Source of the DNA: an uncultured Treponema sp.
GTDB taxonomy: Bacteria > Spirochaetota > Spirochaetia > Treponematales > Treponemataceae
Direction of reading: 5' to 3'
Assembly: GCA_946535985.1 (NCBI GenBank)
Contig: CAMNDY010000014.1
Coordinates: 1-40,109 of the forward strand
Length of the DNA stretch: 40,109 nucleotides
Shown: in pieces, positions 17,691-25,841 of the stretch
Position numbering within the stretch: position 1 is the first letter of the stretch
Layout: every line of letters begins with the position of its first letter
Notes under the pieces: model-generated
What the model was told of the DNA's origin: nothing
Databases searched by the model: none
Seen by the model: the letters and a program-made list of their open reading frames with translations, nothing else
Program-made: the position numbers and the translations under genes

Positions 17691-18797
17691 ATGATTAATA
17701 AAATCAAGAAGACTTTGGGACTTGAAAAACTTCATCCGGAAGTTCAATTTTTTCTGGACAGTGCAAATCTCAGCATTGCTATTCCAGGCTCTTTCCTTGT
17801 TATGCTCGTTGAATTCATAGCCTTCCTACTCACTTTCTTTTATAGCTTTACCAGTGAGCAGGAGGCCTTCAAATGGTTACTTTATCACAGATTGCTTTAT
17901 ATTATTCTTTTTATTTCAGCAACTCAGCTTTTTATTTATGCACTTTATCACAAGCGGACAGGAAAACCTTTTTCCCGGGTAAAACTTGATATAAGTATTT
18001 TTGTTTTCATAATTGCCCTTCTAGTTTTTGCCCACTTTATTTCAATAGATGATTATATAAAAGGCGAACAGATTCTTGTATTTATCACAATTGAACTCTT
18101 TGTTTCCTGCCTCTTTATGATAAAACCATATCTGGCAATTATATTCATACTTGTTCCTTTCTCGACATTTTATTATATGATGGCAACAACTGCAGGTACT
18201 TCAAGTGCAACAAAGGTAAATTATCCTGTCATCCTGATTTTCTTTATTCTCGTAAATGTTGTTCGTTACCAGCAGTATCTTAAGGTTGCAGAAAATAACG
18301 TTGTAAACCGCGAGCTTGCAGATAAGCTTCGCAATGCCTCTCGCTATGATTTTTTAACAGGCCTTAAAAACCGCAATGCCCTTAATATGGATTTTGAAAA
18401 TCCTAAGAATCCAAGTCTTAATTCTAACTTCATCATAATGGTTACCGACCTTGATGATTTTAAGACCTTTAATGACACCAAAGGCCACCAGTTTGGAGAT
18501 GAAGTTCTTAAAAATTATGCCTCTATTCTCCAGACAATTTTTGGTAAAAAATTCTGCTACCGTTATGGCGGCGATGAATATCTTATTGTTCTGCCGGAAA
18601 TTTCCAAGGATGATTTTTTGAAAAAACTTCAGTCCTGCGAAGAAAAAACAAACGGAAGCTTCCATTTCAGCGGCGGCTATACCAGAGGCTACGTAAGTAA
18701 TTCCAAAGATCTCCATGTTCTCATAAGCCGGGCCGACCAGAATCTCTACCAGGCCAAAGGCTCCGGCAAAAATAAGATTATTGGAAGCTTTGAATAG
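17691..18797 (+). CDS. Membrane diguanylate cyclase (GGDEF domain)
   Basis: A protein of 368 residues with about six hydrophobic segments in residues 30-205, a short coiled linker and a C-terminal GGDEF domain (about 210-368) that makes cyclic di-GMP from GTP. The active-site loop is GGDEY (residues 293-297), an accepted variant, and the FLTGLKNRNAL lead-in is typical. The inhibitory RxxD site that normally stands a few residues before the loop is missing, so product feedback inhibition by that route is unlikely. The ATG at 17691 is chosen over a TTG three bases upstream because of its spacing to AGGGGA. Its stop is only 5 bases from the uvrB stop on the other strand. The membrane part may sense an unknown signal. 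Confidence 0.92.
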   Translation: MINKIKKTLGLEKLHPEVQFFLDSANLSIAIPGSFLVMLVEFIAFLLTFFYSFTSEQEAFKWLLYHRLLYIILFISATQLFIYALYHKRTGKPFSRVKLDISIFVFIIALLVFAHFISIDDYIKGEQILVFITIELFVSCLFMIKPYLAIIFILVPFSTFYYMMATTAGTSSATKVNYPVILIFFILVNVVRYQQYLKVAENNVVNRELADKLRNASRYDFLTGLKNRNALNMDFENPKNPSLNSNFIIMVTDLDDFKTFNDTKGHQFGDEVLKNYASILQTIFGKKFCYRYGGDEYLIVLPEISKDDFLKKLQSCEEKTNGSFHFSGGYTRGYVSNSKDLHVLISRADQNLYQAKGSGKNKIIGSFE

Positions 18798-18802
18798 TCT
18801 TT

Positions 18803-20800
18803 TTATTTTCCGTATTGAGCTTCAATTTCTCTAATCTGGTCTCTGTACACTGCGGCCTGTTCGTATTCCATTCTTTCGGCACAGGCAGACATTTCCTGGG
18901 TAAGGCGTTTGATAAGTTTTTTACGGTCGGCAGCACGGAAGAGGTTTACACCCTGCTTGAGAACTTCTAAGTCCATAGTAGCTTCGTCGCGGGCTTCTTT
19001 CTGTTCATGTACCAGAATATCTTCAACTGCCTTTTTGATTGTAGTTGGAGTAATACCATGTTCTTTATTGTAAGCTTCCTGTACTTCGCGGCGATGCTTT
19101 GTTTCGCGGACGGCTGCTTCCATAGCAGGGCTCATGTGGTCGGCATACATTACAACCTTACCCTCTGCATTACGGGCGGCACGACCAATTATCTGAATAA
19201 GAGAAGTTTCAGACCTTAAAAATCCAATCTTATCTGCATCCAGAATTGCAATGAAGGAAACTTCCGGCAGGTCAATTCCTTCTCGCAGCAAATTAATTCC
19301 AATGAGAACATCAATTTCTCCGGAGCGCAGGCTCTTTAGAATTTCCACTCGTTCAAAAGTATCAATCTCTGAGTGAATGTATTTTACTTTAAGCGACAGT
19401 CCCGTAAGATAATCAGTCAAATCTTCGGCCATTTTTTTTGTCAAAGTCAAAATCAAACTTCGTTCACCCTTGTCAATTCGCTCCCGCACTTCCTTATAAA
19501 TATCTTCCATCTGCCCTTCACTCGGACGGATTTCTACAATAGGGTCAAGCAAACCTGTAGGTCTTATAAGCTGCTCTACAATCTGACTACTCTGCTTTAC
19601 TTCTTCCGGACGCGGTGTTGCAGTTACATAAATAATCTGATTCATCTTGGCATCAAACTCATCCTTTTTTAGAGGACGGTTATCAAAGGCACTTGGCAGA
19701 CGGAAACCAAAATCAATAAGATTCTGCTTGCGGCTGCGGTCTCCTTCGTACATTGCACCAATCTGCGGAACTGTTACGTGGGCTTCATCAATCATGCACA
19801 AAAAATCATCAGGGAAATAATGCAGCAAGGTTGCAGGAGGCTCCCCTCTGGCCCGCCCGGAAATTGGTCCTGAATAATTTTCTATACCGGGACAGGTTCC
19901 CATTTCTTTGAGCATTTCAATATCATAAGTTGTACGGGTTTTAAGACGTTCTGCTTCAAGCATTTTTCCCATGGCCCGAAGCTCTTCTACCCGCTCTTCC
20001 ATTTCGGCCTGAATGCGGTCTGTAGCGCTTAGCAGCTGTTCCCTGCTTGCAACAAAGTGCTTGGCAGGATAAATTACAGTTTCATCAAGCTCGCCTGTAA
20101 CGCTGTGATCCAGCACGTTTATACGGCGAATGCGCACAACCTCTTCCCAGTCAAGTTCAATGCGGTAGCCTTCATCTGTTTCCATATAAGGCGGGAATAC
20201 TTCAATTACATCGCCCTTTATACGAAAGTTTCCGCGCTCAAGTACATCGTCATTTCTGTTGTACTGAAGCTGGGCAAGCTGGGCTGCAAACTTTTTAATA
20301 TCAAGCTGCTTACCAACTTCTACGTGAACCCGCATTCCCTTATAAACATCAGGCATACCAAGACCGTAAATACAGGAAACGGTTGCAACAACAATTACAT
20401 CTCGGCGTTCCATAAGGCTGTAGGTCGCTTTAAGCCGAAGCTGGTCAATTTCGCGGTTTATGTCACAGTCTTTTTCTATATAAAGGTCACGGGCGGCAAC
20501 ATAGGCTTCGGGCTGATAATAATCATAATAAGAGACAAAATATTCAACTGCATTTTCAGGGAAAAAGCTTTTGAACTCGCGGTAAAGCTGGGCGCTCAAA
20601 GTTTTGTTATGTGAAATTATAAGAGTTGGCCTCTGAACCTTTTCAATGATTTTTGCCATTGTAAAGGTTTTACCGGAACCCGTAACGCCTTTAAGAGTCT
20701 GAAACTTATCGCCCCGCAAAAATCCCTGGCTAAGTTTTTCAATAGCCTGTCCCTGGTCTCCGCTGGGCTCAAACGGAGAAACTACTTTGAATTCACGCAT
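18803..20800 (-). CDS. uvrB: Excinuclease ABC subunit B
   Basis: UvrB, 665 residues, the usual length. It is the DNA-damage verification helicase of nucleotide excision repair, working with UvrA and UvrC. Visible are the Walker A motif GVTGSGKT (residues 38-45), the beta-hairpin region YYDYYQPEAY that inserts into DNA (about 91-100), the DEAH-like motif MIDEAH, the QIIGRAARN motif VI and the C-terminal UVR domain (about 625-660) that contacts UvrC. Gene order on the minus strand is radC, PEGA protein, htrA, uvrB, with only 6 bases between htrA and uvrB, so it is probably last in that operon. Confidence 0.98.
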   Translation of the reverse strand: MREFKVVSPFEPSGDQGQAIEKLSQGFLRGDKFQTLKGVTGSGKTFTMAKIIEKVQRPTLIISHNKTLSAQLYREFKSFFPENAVEYFVSYYDYYQPEAYVAARDLYIEKDCDINREIDQLRLKATYSLMERRDVIVVATVSCIYGLGMPDVYKGMRVHVEVGKQLDIKKFAAQLAQLQYNRNDDVLERGNFRIKGDVIEVFPPYMETDEGYRIELDWEEVVRIRRINVLDHSVTGELDETVIYPAKHFVASREQLLSATDRIQAEMEERVEELRAMGKMLEAERLKTRTTYDIEMLKEMGTCPGIENYSGPISGRARGEPPATLLHYFPDDFLCMIDEAHVTVPQIGAMYEGDRSRKQNLIDFGFRLPSAFDNRPLKKDEFDAKMNQIIYVTATPRPEEVKQSSQIVEQLIRPTGLLDPIVEIRPSEGQMEDIYKEVRERIDKGERSLILTLTKKMAEDLTDYLTGLSLKVKYIHSEIDTFERVEILKSLRSGEIDVLIGINLLREGIDLPEVSFIAILDADKIGFLRSETSLIQIIGRAARNAEGKVVMYADHMSPAMEAAVRETKHRREVQEAYNKEHGITPTTIKKAVEDILVHEQKEARDEATMDLEVLKQGVNLFRAADRKKLIKRLTQEMSACAERMEYEQAAVYRDQIREIEAQYGK

Positions 20801-20806
20801 AGGCTC

Positions 20807-22051
20807 CTATTCCGCCAGTGTTATCTTTAATGTTACATCCTTTTTATTTCGTCTTACAACAACGCTAACCACATCCCCGGGCTTTTTGCTTTCTAGTGCA
20901 GAATAATATTCGGCAAGAGAGGTTATTGCAATTCCATCAATCTTTGTAATTACATCACCACCAAGATAAAGGATTGTATTTCGGCTTCCGTAATAAACAG
21001 CTTTTGTTCCACCCTTAAGGCCGGCTTTTTCTGCATTACTGCCCTCTTCTACTTCGGAAACAAGCATACCTGTTGCAATATCAAGGCCTGCATACTGGGC
21101 AATTCTGTTTGTAAGCTGAACAATAGTTGCATCGATTACACCGCGCTGAACCTTTCCATATTTAAGTAAATCATTTACAACACGAACCGCAATTTCGCTT
21201 GGAACAGCAAATCCAACACCGGAAGATGAACCCGAAGAAGACATAATCATAGTGTTAATTCCAACCATACGTCCATTTGTATCAAGCAAAGGTCCGCCGG
21301 AGTTTCCCGGATTAATTGCCGCATCAGTCTGAATCATATTGCGGATAATTCTGTTATTTGAGTTTTGAATTGGTCGGCCAAGTCCCGAAACAATTCCTGT
21401 AGTCATTGTTCTTTCCATACCAAAAGGATTTCCAATTGCAATAACCTTCTGCCCTACAAGAAGAGAAGTTGAATCTCCAAAAGAAATTGTTTTAAGGCTA
21501 AGTCCCTGCGGCGGATCAAACTTTATTACAGCAAGGTCGCTGTCAATATCTGTTCCTACAACAGTGGCTTCATACTGGCTTCCATCATAAAGCGAAACAT
21601 AGATTTTTGTTGCGCCGGAAATTACGTGAACATTTGTAAGAATGTATCCCCGCTTATCAATAATAGAACCGCTTCCGCTGCCACCATCAGTAACATAAGG
21701 ATCCCAGAACCAGTCGTAAGAAGTAACCTTTGTATTGATGTTTACAACAGCTTCGTTACAGTTACGGTAAACGTTAATATTTTCGTTTTCATCCTGTGTA
21801 TAGGTAACCTGATTATTTGCGACAGGAAGACCAACTTCGCCGGCAGAAGAACTTGAATCATAAGTTACAACTTCTGATTCATCAAAACGAACGTTCTGAA
21901 CCTGCTCTTGCGAAGAATCGTTTTCTGCAGAATTATTTTTTTGCGCCTGTTTTTTTCCAAGATTAAAGAAAATAAGGGCGGTTAATACAAATGCAACAAT
22001 AACGCCATAAGAAATGCGTCTGGCCACCTGGCCTCTTGAATAAAGTTTCAT
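20807..22051 (-). CDS. htrA: HtrA/DegP-type periplasmic serine protease
   Basis: A 414-residue trypsin-like protease with one N-terminal membrane anchor (about 13-31), a long Ser/Asp/Gln-rich linker, the protease domain (about 95-290) and a single PDZ domain (about 310-410). The catalytic triad is His142 (TNVHV), Asp172 (DSDLAVIK) and Ser251 (GNSGGP). Proteins of this class degrade or refold misfolded envelope proteins, and the single PDZ resembles DegS or HtrA-type anchored forms. Its neighbours are an envelope PEGA/beta-barrel protein 18 bases upstream and uvrB downstream. The ribosome site is weak (ATAGG). Confidence 0.95.
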   Translation of the reverse strand: MKLYSRGQVARRISYGVIVAFVLTALIFFNLGKKQAQKNNSAENDSSQEQVQNVRFDESEVVTYDSSSSAGEVGLPVANNQVTYTQDENENINVYRNCNEAVVNINTKVTSYDWFWDPYVTDGGSGSGSIIDKRGYILTNVHVISGATKIYVSLYDGSQYEATVVGTDIDSDLAVIKFDPPQGLSLKTISFGDSTSLLVGQKVIAIGNPFGMERTMTTGIVSGLGRPIQNSNNRIIRNMIQTDAAINPGNSGGPLLDTNGRMVGINTMIMSSSGSSSGVGFAVPSEIAVRVVNDLLKYGKVQRGVIDATIVQLTNRIAQYAGLDIATGMLVSEVEEGSNAEKAGLKGGTKAVYYGSRNTILYLGGDVITKIDGIAITSLAEYYSALESKKPGDVVSVVVRRNKKDVTLKITLAE

Positions 22052-22069
22052 ACCTATAAATTTAATAAA

Positions 22070-23665
22070 TTAGAAGAGATATGACAAGCCAAACATTGCA
22101 TTTAAAGAGATATTTTTATCTGAAGATGAAAGATCTGCAAGAATACTTGCCCTTACATCACAGCAGAAGGCACCTGTTCCCGGCATAGCAATAACCTGTC
22201 CTCCGGCTTCAAGAACCTGATTATTATAGCAGGCCACCCAGGCACCGGTTTTCAAATTACGCCATGGAAGCATAGTAGCAACAAGTCCGTATTTCAAAAT
22301 ATCTTCGGCTTCAACAAAACTCTCAGGAAGATCTTTTGCCGGTTTTATTTTTGTAGCACCAAATGAATACTCTCCTGTAAGGCCAAGATAAATCATCTTT
22401 GTTTCAAAACCTGCAGAAAAGCCGAGTCCAAAGCCTGTACCAATATTTGAACCCAAAAATCCAAAATAATAATCAGAGCAGAAATTATAATTCATGAGTC
22501 CCGCAAGGTTAAACTTCATAGCAGGGCCAAGTATAAATGAAAAATTCTTTTTAAAACTTACACTTGCTGCAATTGGATTATCTTGATCTTTTCCGGTTAT
22601 AAAAGTTCCGGCAGAAGCTGTGAGCTCAAAGGATTTAGCAAAATCAACAATAAGCCCGGCAGTAACAGGGAAACTTTGAGATTCAAAGTGGTCTCCATCC
22701 CCGCTCATAATTCCGCCAAAATCCACAAATATTTTGGTATAATTAACCATATCGCCAAAAGCACAAGGCAGACTTCCAATTCCGCTGCCCGAAGGTGTAA
22801 AGCTTGAAAGAGGATATATTATACTGCGGTCGATTTTTATTGAATATGAATCTTCAAATTTATCACTTGTAAGACATACAGAATACTGCCCGTCCGGCAG
22901 CTTTTCTCCATAATTTGTTGTTCCATTCCAGGTAACACTTTGCTCCCAGGTAGAGAAGCTGTTAAAATTGTGACTCCAGACTTCGTTTCCGTATCTGTCA
23001 AAAACATTAATTACTGCAGAACCATCATTTGTAACAGAGAAAGAAAAAGTTGATTTTCCAATTCCCGAAGTATAATCAGGATTTATAGTAGATTTGGAAA
23101 TTCTAAAATTAGTGATTTTAAAAGGAGCAGTCTGCAGGCGAACATAAACAGAAGCTGTCTCATGATTTTCTACCGAAACATATTCGATAAAATCCTCATA
23201 ACCAAATTTACGAACCTTTACAGTGTGGTTGCCTGGCTTTACTTCTACAGGAAATAAACGATAGCTTGTACCGTCTATATAAATTGAACTGCCAGAAGGA
23301 GCATTTTTTACATTGATATAGCCCTTTACTTCTTCAAGCTCAAATTCATAAACGCTTGTATATCGGTTTCTAAGATTAATTCTACATTTTATTGTATCGT
23401 ATCCGCTTTTACGAAGTTCAAGATTATAATAGCCGGGACCAAAATCAAGTGAAGTGAAGGGAGTTTTTCCACTGTATTGACCGTTTATATAAACTTCGGC
23501 TTCTACATTAGCCCTGATTATAAGGCCCAGTTTGTCATCTTCACGCCTTTTTGTTAAATCAGGACTGCGCAAACTTCCGTAATCTTTTGCGCTTGAAAAT
23601 GCAGGAACTGCACCCATAACAAAGAAAAACATAAAAACCGCTGTAATAATCTTCCTAACTTTCAT
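22070..23665 (-). CDS. Secreted protein with two PEGA repeats and a C-terminal beta-barrel-like region
   Basis: A 531-residue exported protein with a cleavable signal peptide (about 1-26, ending FSSA). Two PEGA repeats follow (about 47-115 and 117-173), recognisable by VYINGQYSGKTPF and IYIDGTSYRLFPVEVKPG. A FlgD-like immunoglobulin-type domain (about 200-285, with GEKLPDGQYSV) comes next. The last 220 residues are alternating, glycine- and aromatic-rich and end in Phe, as in outer-membrane beta barrels. It may link peptidoglycan or surface glycan to the outer membrane. It lies between radC (14 bases away) and htrA. The specific role is unknown. Confidence 0.85.
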   Translation of the reverse strand: MKVRKIITAVFMFFFVMGAVPAFSSAKDYGSLRSPDLTKRREDDKLGLIIRANVEAEVYINGQYSGKTPFTSLDFGPGYYNLELRKSGYDTIKCRINLRNRYTSVYEFELEEVKGYINVKNAPSGSSIYIDGTSYRLFPVEVKPGNHTVKVRKFGYEDFIEYVSVENHETASVYVRLQTAPFKITNFRISKSTINPDYTSGIGKSTFSFSVTNDGSAVINVFDRYGNEVWSHNFNSFSTWEQSVTWNGTTNYGEKLPDGQYSVCLTSDKFEDSYSIKIDRSIIYPLSSFTPSGSGIGSLPCAFGDMVNYTKIFVDFGGIMSGDGDHFESQSFPVTAGLIVDFAKSFELTASAGTFITGKDQDNPIAASVSFKKNFSFILGPAMKFNLAGLMNYNFCSDYYFGFLGSNIGTGFGLGFSAGFETKMIYLGLTGEYSFGATKIKPAKDLPESFVEAEDILKYGLVATMLPWRNLKTGAWVACYNNQVLEAGGQVIAMPGTGAFCCDVRASILADLSSSDKNISLNAMFGLSYLF

Positions 23666-23679
23666 AATCTTATTTTACC

Positions 23680-24333
23680 CTACGCCAACTTCTTGAGCAA
23701 GTCACATTCCATAAAACTGTAATAGCCATTGCAGGCAATAATAATATGATCCAGAATCGGAATTCCTATAATCTTAGACGCTTGCAGCAGCTTACTGGTG
23801 CAGTCAATATCTTCTTCCGAAGGCTCAACCTCCCCCGAAGGATGATTATGACAAACAATCACAGCCGATGCATTTTCTTTGATTGCCTCGTAAAAAACAT
23901 CACGAGGATGCACTACAGTACTGTTTGTAGTTCCAATAGAAACGACATGAATCTGAATGATATTATGTCCGCCGTTTAGAGTAACTGCCAGAAAATGCTC
24001 TTTGCTGCTCATTGCATAATGATTAACAAAGGGAATTACATCACTAGGAGAGCTTATATGCGCCCCTAAATGGCAGGTACGCCTCTTACCAAGCTCAATT
24101 GCTGCAGCAACAGCAAGAGCCTTACTTTGTCCAACCCCTTTCATTTTTAGAAGCCTTTCTACCATGTCATTGCTGTTGCCCGAATCAAGCACTTCAACAA
24201 TTTTCTTTGACATAGTTTCAACAGACATCTGACTGTTTCCCGTCCCAAGAATGAGCATTACAAGCTCATAGTCCAGAGGAAAACCAAGTCCAAATTTGAG
24301 GGCTTTTTCTCTTACATCAGGTTTATTATTCAC
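23680..24333 (-). CDS. radC: RadC/JAB-domain protein
   Basis: A 217-residue RadC-family protein. The N-terminal part has a helix-hairpin-helix-like segment (LLKMKGVGQSKALAV, about 61-75), and the C-terminal part is an MPN/JAB domain with the metal-site motif HNHPSGE...D (His162, His164, Asp175). RadC proteins were once linked to DNA repair; the real biochemical function is still unclear, with metal-dependent protease or nuclease-like activity suspected. It begins the minus-strand group that continues to uvrB. The region upstream is shared with a divergent lipoprotein gene and contains phased A and T tracts. Confidence 0.94.
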   Translation of the reverse strand: MNNKPDVREKALKFGLGFPLDYELVMLILGTGNSQMSVETMSKKIVEVLDSGNSNDMVERLLKMKGVGQSKALAVAAAIELGKRRTCHLGAHISSPSDVIPFVNHYAMSSKEHFLAVTLNGGHNIIQIHVVSIGTTNSTVVHPRDVFYEAIKENASAVIVCHNHPSGEVEPSEEDIDCTSKLLQASKIIGIPILDHIIIACNGYYSFMECDLLKKLA

Positions 24334-24367
24334 ATATATAATATGCCTAAAAAAGTGGACTTCTTAC

Positions 24368-24416
24368 AAAAAAAACGCAAAAAAAATCACTTTTTTTTCA
24401 TTTTTTTACATTTTTT
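24368..24416. other. Phased A/T tracts, probably curved DNA
   Basis: Five homopolymer tracts (A8, A8, T8, T7, T6) have centres at about 24371, 24382, 24394, 24404 and 24413, spaced by roughly 10-12 bases. This helical phasing is expected to bend DNA. The segment lies between the divergent radC and glucosaminidase genes. Confidence 0.55.
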
Positions 24417-24430
24417 CCGATTTTATATAT

Positions 24431-25066
24431 ATGAAAACAATTAAAAGCTCATTTGTTACAATATTAATAGTATTTATTTGCCTTCTGGCAGCCTGTAAAA
24501 CCCTACCACCAAAAGAGGAAATAAAAGAACCCCTTATAATTTCACGAAGGCTCACCGCAAAGGGCATTCTTACAGCCCCACAACTTGCTTCCTTTTTTAT
24601 CCAGAACAATGAAGAACAGGATCCTGCTCATATTCTAAAATTTGCCCAGTATTATATAGACGAAGCCGCAGCCGAAAATATCAATTCCGACATAGCCTTT
24701 ATTCAGATGTGTCTAGAAACAGGATTTTTACGATTTGGAGGCCTTGTTCAGCCCGAATGGCATAATTACTGCGGACTTGGAGCCATAAGCAAAGAGCAGC
24801 CCGGCTGTATTTTTGAAACAGAAGAACTTGGAGTTCGCGCGCATATTCAGCACCTGCAGGCCTATGCCACCACCGAAGACATTCCATTAAAGAAAGAACT
24901 TGTTGACCCTCGCTATAACTGGGTACACAAAACAAAGTTCGCCCTTACAATGGGCGACATGGCACGTTCCTGGGCAGCAGACCCGGAATATGCCTGCAAG
25001 CTCGAAAAGCTTTTAGAGAGACTGGAAGAATCGGCGGGGGGATTGTCGGGTCAAGCCCGACAATGA
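24431..25066 (+). CDS. Glucosaminidase-domain lipoprotein (peptidoglycan hydrolase)
   Basis: A 211-residue lipoprotein. The lipobox LLAAC puts the lipidated Cys at residue 22. Residues about 55-195 resemble the glucosaminidase (FlgJ/LytG-type) domain, with putative catalytic Glu96 in MCLETGFLRFGG and the NYCGLGAI and GVRAHIQHLQAY segments. It would cut glycan strands of peptidoglycan in the periplasm. I choose the ATG at 24431 because it starts the signal sequence; a longer reading from 24296 runs across the promoter region. No ribosome site is visible, only T-rich sequence. The last nine residues (GGLSGQARQ) come from a dispersed palindrome, so the native C-terminus has been replaced or extended. 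Confidence 0.88.
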   Translation: MKTIKSSFVTILIVFICLLAACKTLPPKEEIKEPLIISRRLTAKGILTAPQLASFFIQNNEEQDPAHILKFAQYYIDEAAAENINSDIAFIQMCLETGFLRFGGLVQPEWHNYCGLGAISKEQPGCIFETEELGVRAHIQHLQAYATTEDIPLKKELVDPRYNWVHKTKFALTMGDMARSWAADPEYACKLEKLLERLEESAGGLSGQARQ

Positions 25067-25067
25067 C
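25042..25067. repeat. Dispersed palindrome, family A copy 3
   Basis: A perfect inverted repeat ATTGTCGGG / CCCGACAAT around TCAAG. It encodes the last residues and stop of the glucosaminidase. Confidence 0.85.
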
Positions 25068-25070
25068 ACC

Positions 25071-25099
25071 TGTCATCCTCGGGCTTGACCCGGGGATCT
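25071..25099. repeat. Dispersed palindrome, family A copy 4
   Basis: An opposite-orientation copy (core CGGGCTTGACCCG) lies three bases after copy 3 and just before the pyrH stop. The pair forms a head-to-head block between convergent genes. Confidence 0.85.
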
Positions 25100-25100
25100 A

Positions 25101-25799
25101 TTAACCAATAGTCGTTCCAATATAATCCTTGTCTTCCAGAATAGCCTTAATATTAGGAATGTTTTTTCCTCCTGCGCAGATAACCTTCATACCAAGTTCA
25201 CTTGCTTTTTTAGAAGCAATAGGATCAAAAGGACAGTTTTTACCGGGAGTCCATTCATCTCCAACCATTTTGCGGAAGTCTGCCCAGGAAATTGTGTCCA
25301 AAGGCTTAGCATCAGGATTTTTGCGTGGGTCGTCTGTATATACCTTTTCAATATTAGAAAGATTTACAATTGTTTTAGCATCAAATTTTTCGCCAAGATA
25401 AACAGCGTCTGTATCTGTAGAAAATCCAGGTTTCCAGCCCGAAGCAACAAGCACCCGGCCGTCAAAACTCAAATCCTCTACAGTAGGATTATATACAACA
25501 TCGTTTTTGCAGTAAGGACCAAAGGAAGCCTTTAAAAGCTGTGCATTAATGCGGGTAGCCATAATTCCAATCCAGTCAGCAGCATCGTTTTCTGCAGCAA
25601 GGCCTGTAGCCCCGGCAACATCCTTATAAGCATTTTGATACACACGTGCAGGAGCGCCACCACCGGCAACAAGAATCAAACGGCGGCTTTTGTCTGCATC
25701 CAGCCATGCTGTACACATTTTTACAAAAGCTGTCAAAAACTCTGTATCCGGCTTATCCGGAACAATAATAGAACCACCAACAGATAAAACTTTAGTCAT
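25101..25799 (-). CDS. pyrH: UMP kinase, archaeal/spirochaete type
   Basis: A 232-residue amino-acid-kinase-fold protein resembling the archaeal-type UMP kinase that also occurs in spirochaetes; it phosphorylates UMP to UDP. Visible are the N-terminal SVGGSII phosphate loop, the VAGGGAPAR segment (about 43-51) and the nucleotide-side motif NLSNIEKVYTDDPRKNPDAK. The start is the ATG at 25799, behind a strong AAGGAGG ribosome site. A longer reading from 25838 adds VPELVEG, which is translated repeat sequence and not part of the enzyme. It follows the IPT/transglutaminase-like gene on the same strand, separated by a family B palindrome. Confidence 0.9.
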   Translation of the reverse strand: MTKVLSVGGSIIVPDKPDTEFLTAFVKMCTAWLDADKSRRLILVAGGGAPARVYQNAYKDVAGATGLAAENDAADWIGIMATRINAQLLKASFGPYCKNDVVYNPTVEDLSFDGRVLVASGWKPGFSTDTDAVYLGEKFDAKTIVNLSNIEKVYTDDPRKNPDAKPLDTISWADFRKMVGDEWTPGKNCPFDPIASKKASELGMKVICAGGKNIPNIKAILEDKDYIGTTIG

Positions 25800-25811
25800 A
25801 TAATCCTCCTT

Positions 25812-25836
25812 GGACCCTTCGACAAGCTCAGGGACC
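25812..25836. repeat. Dispersed palindrome, family B copy 1
   Basis: The hairpin has GGACCCTTCGACAAGC at one end and CTCAGGGACC at the other. It abuts the pyrH ribosome site and is about 23/25 identical to the copy at 30570-30594. Confidence 0.8.
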
Positions 25837-25841
25837 ACACT

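Noticed and set aside
24296..24430. Longer start for the glucosaminidase
   Set aside because: It overlaps radC and the divergent control region and would hide the lipoprotein signal.
25800..25838. Longer start for pyrH
   Set aside because: The extra residues are translated repeat sequence, and a strong ribosome site stands before the ATG at 25799.
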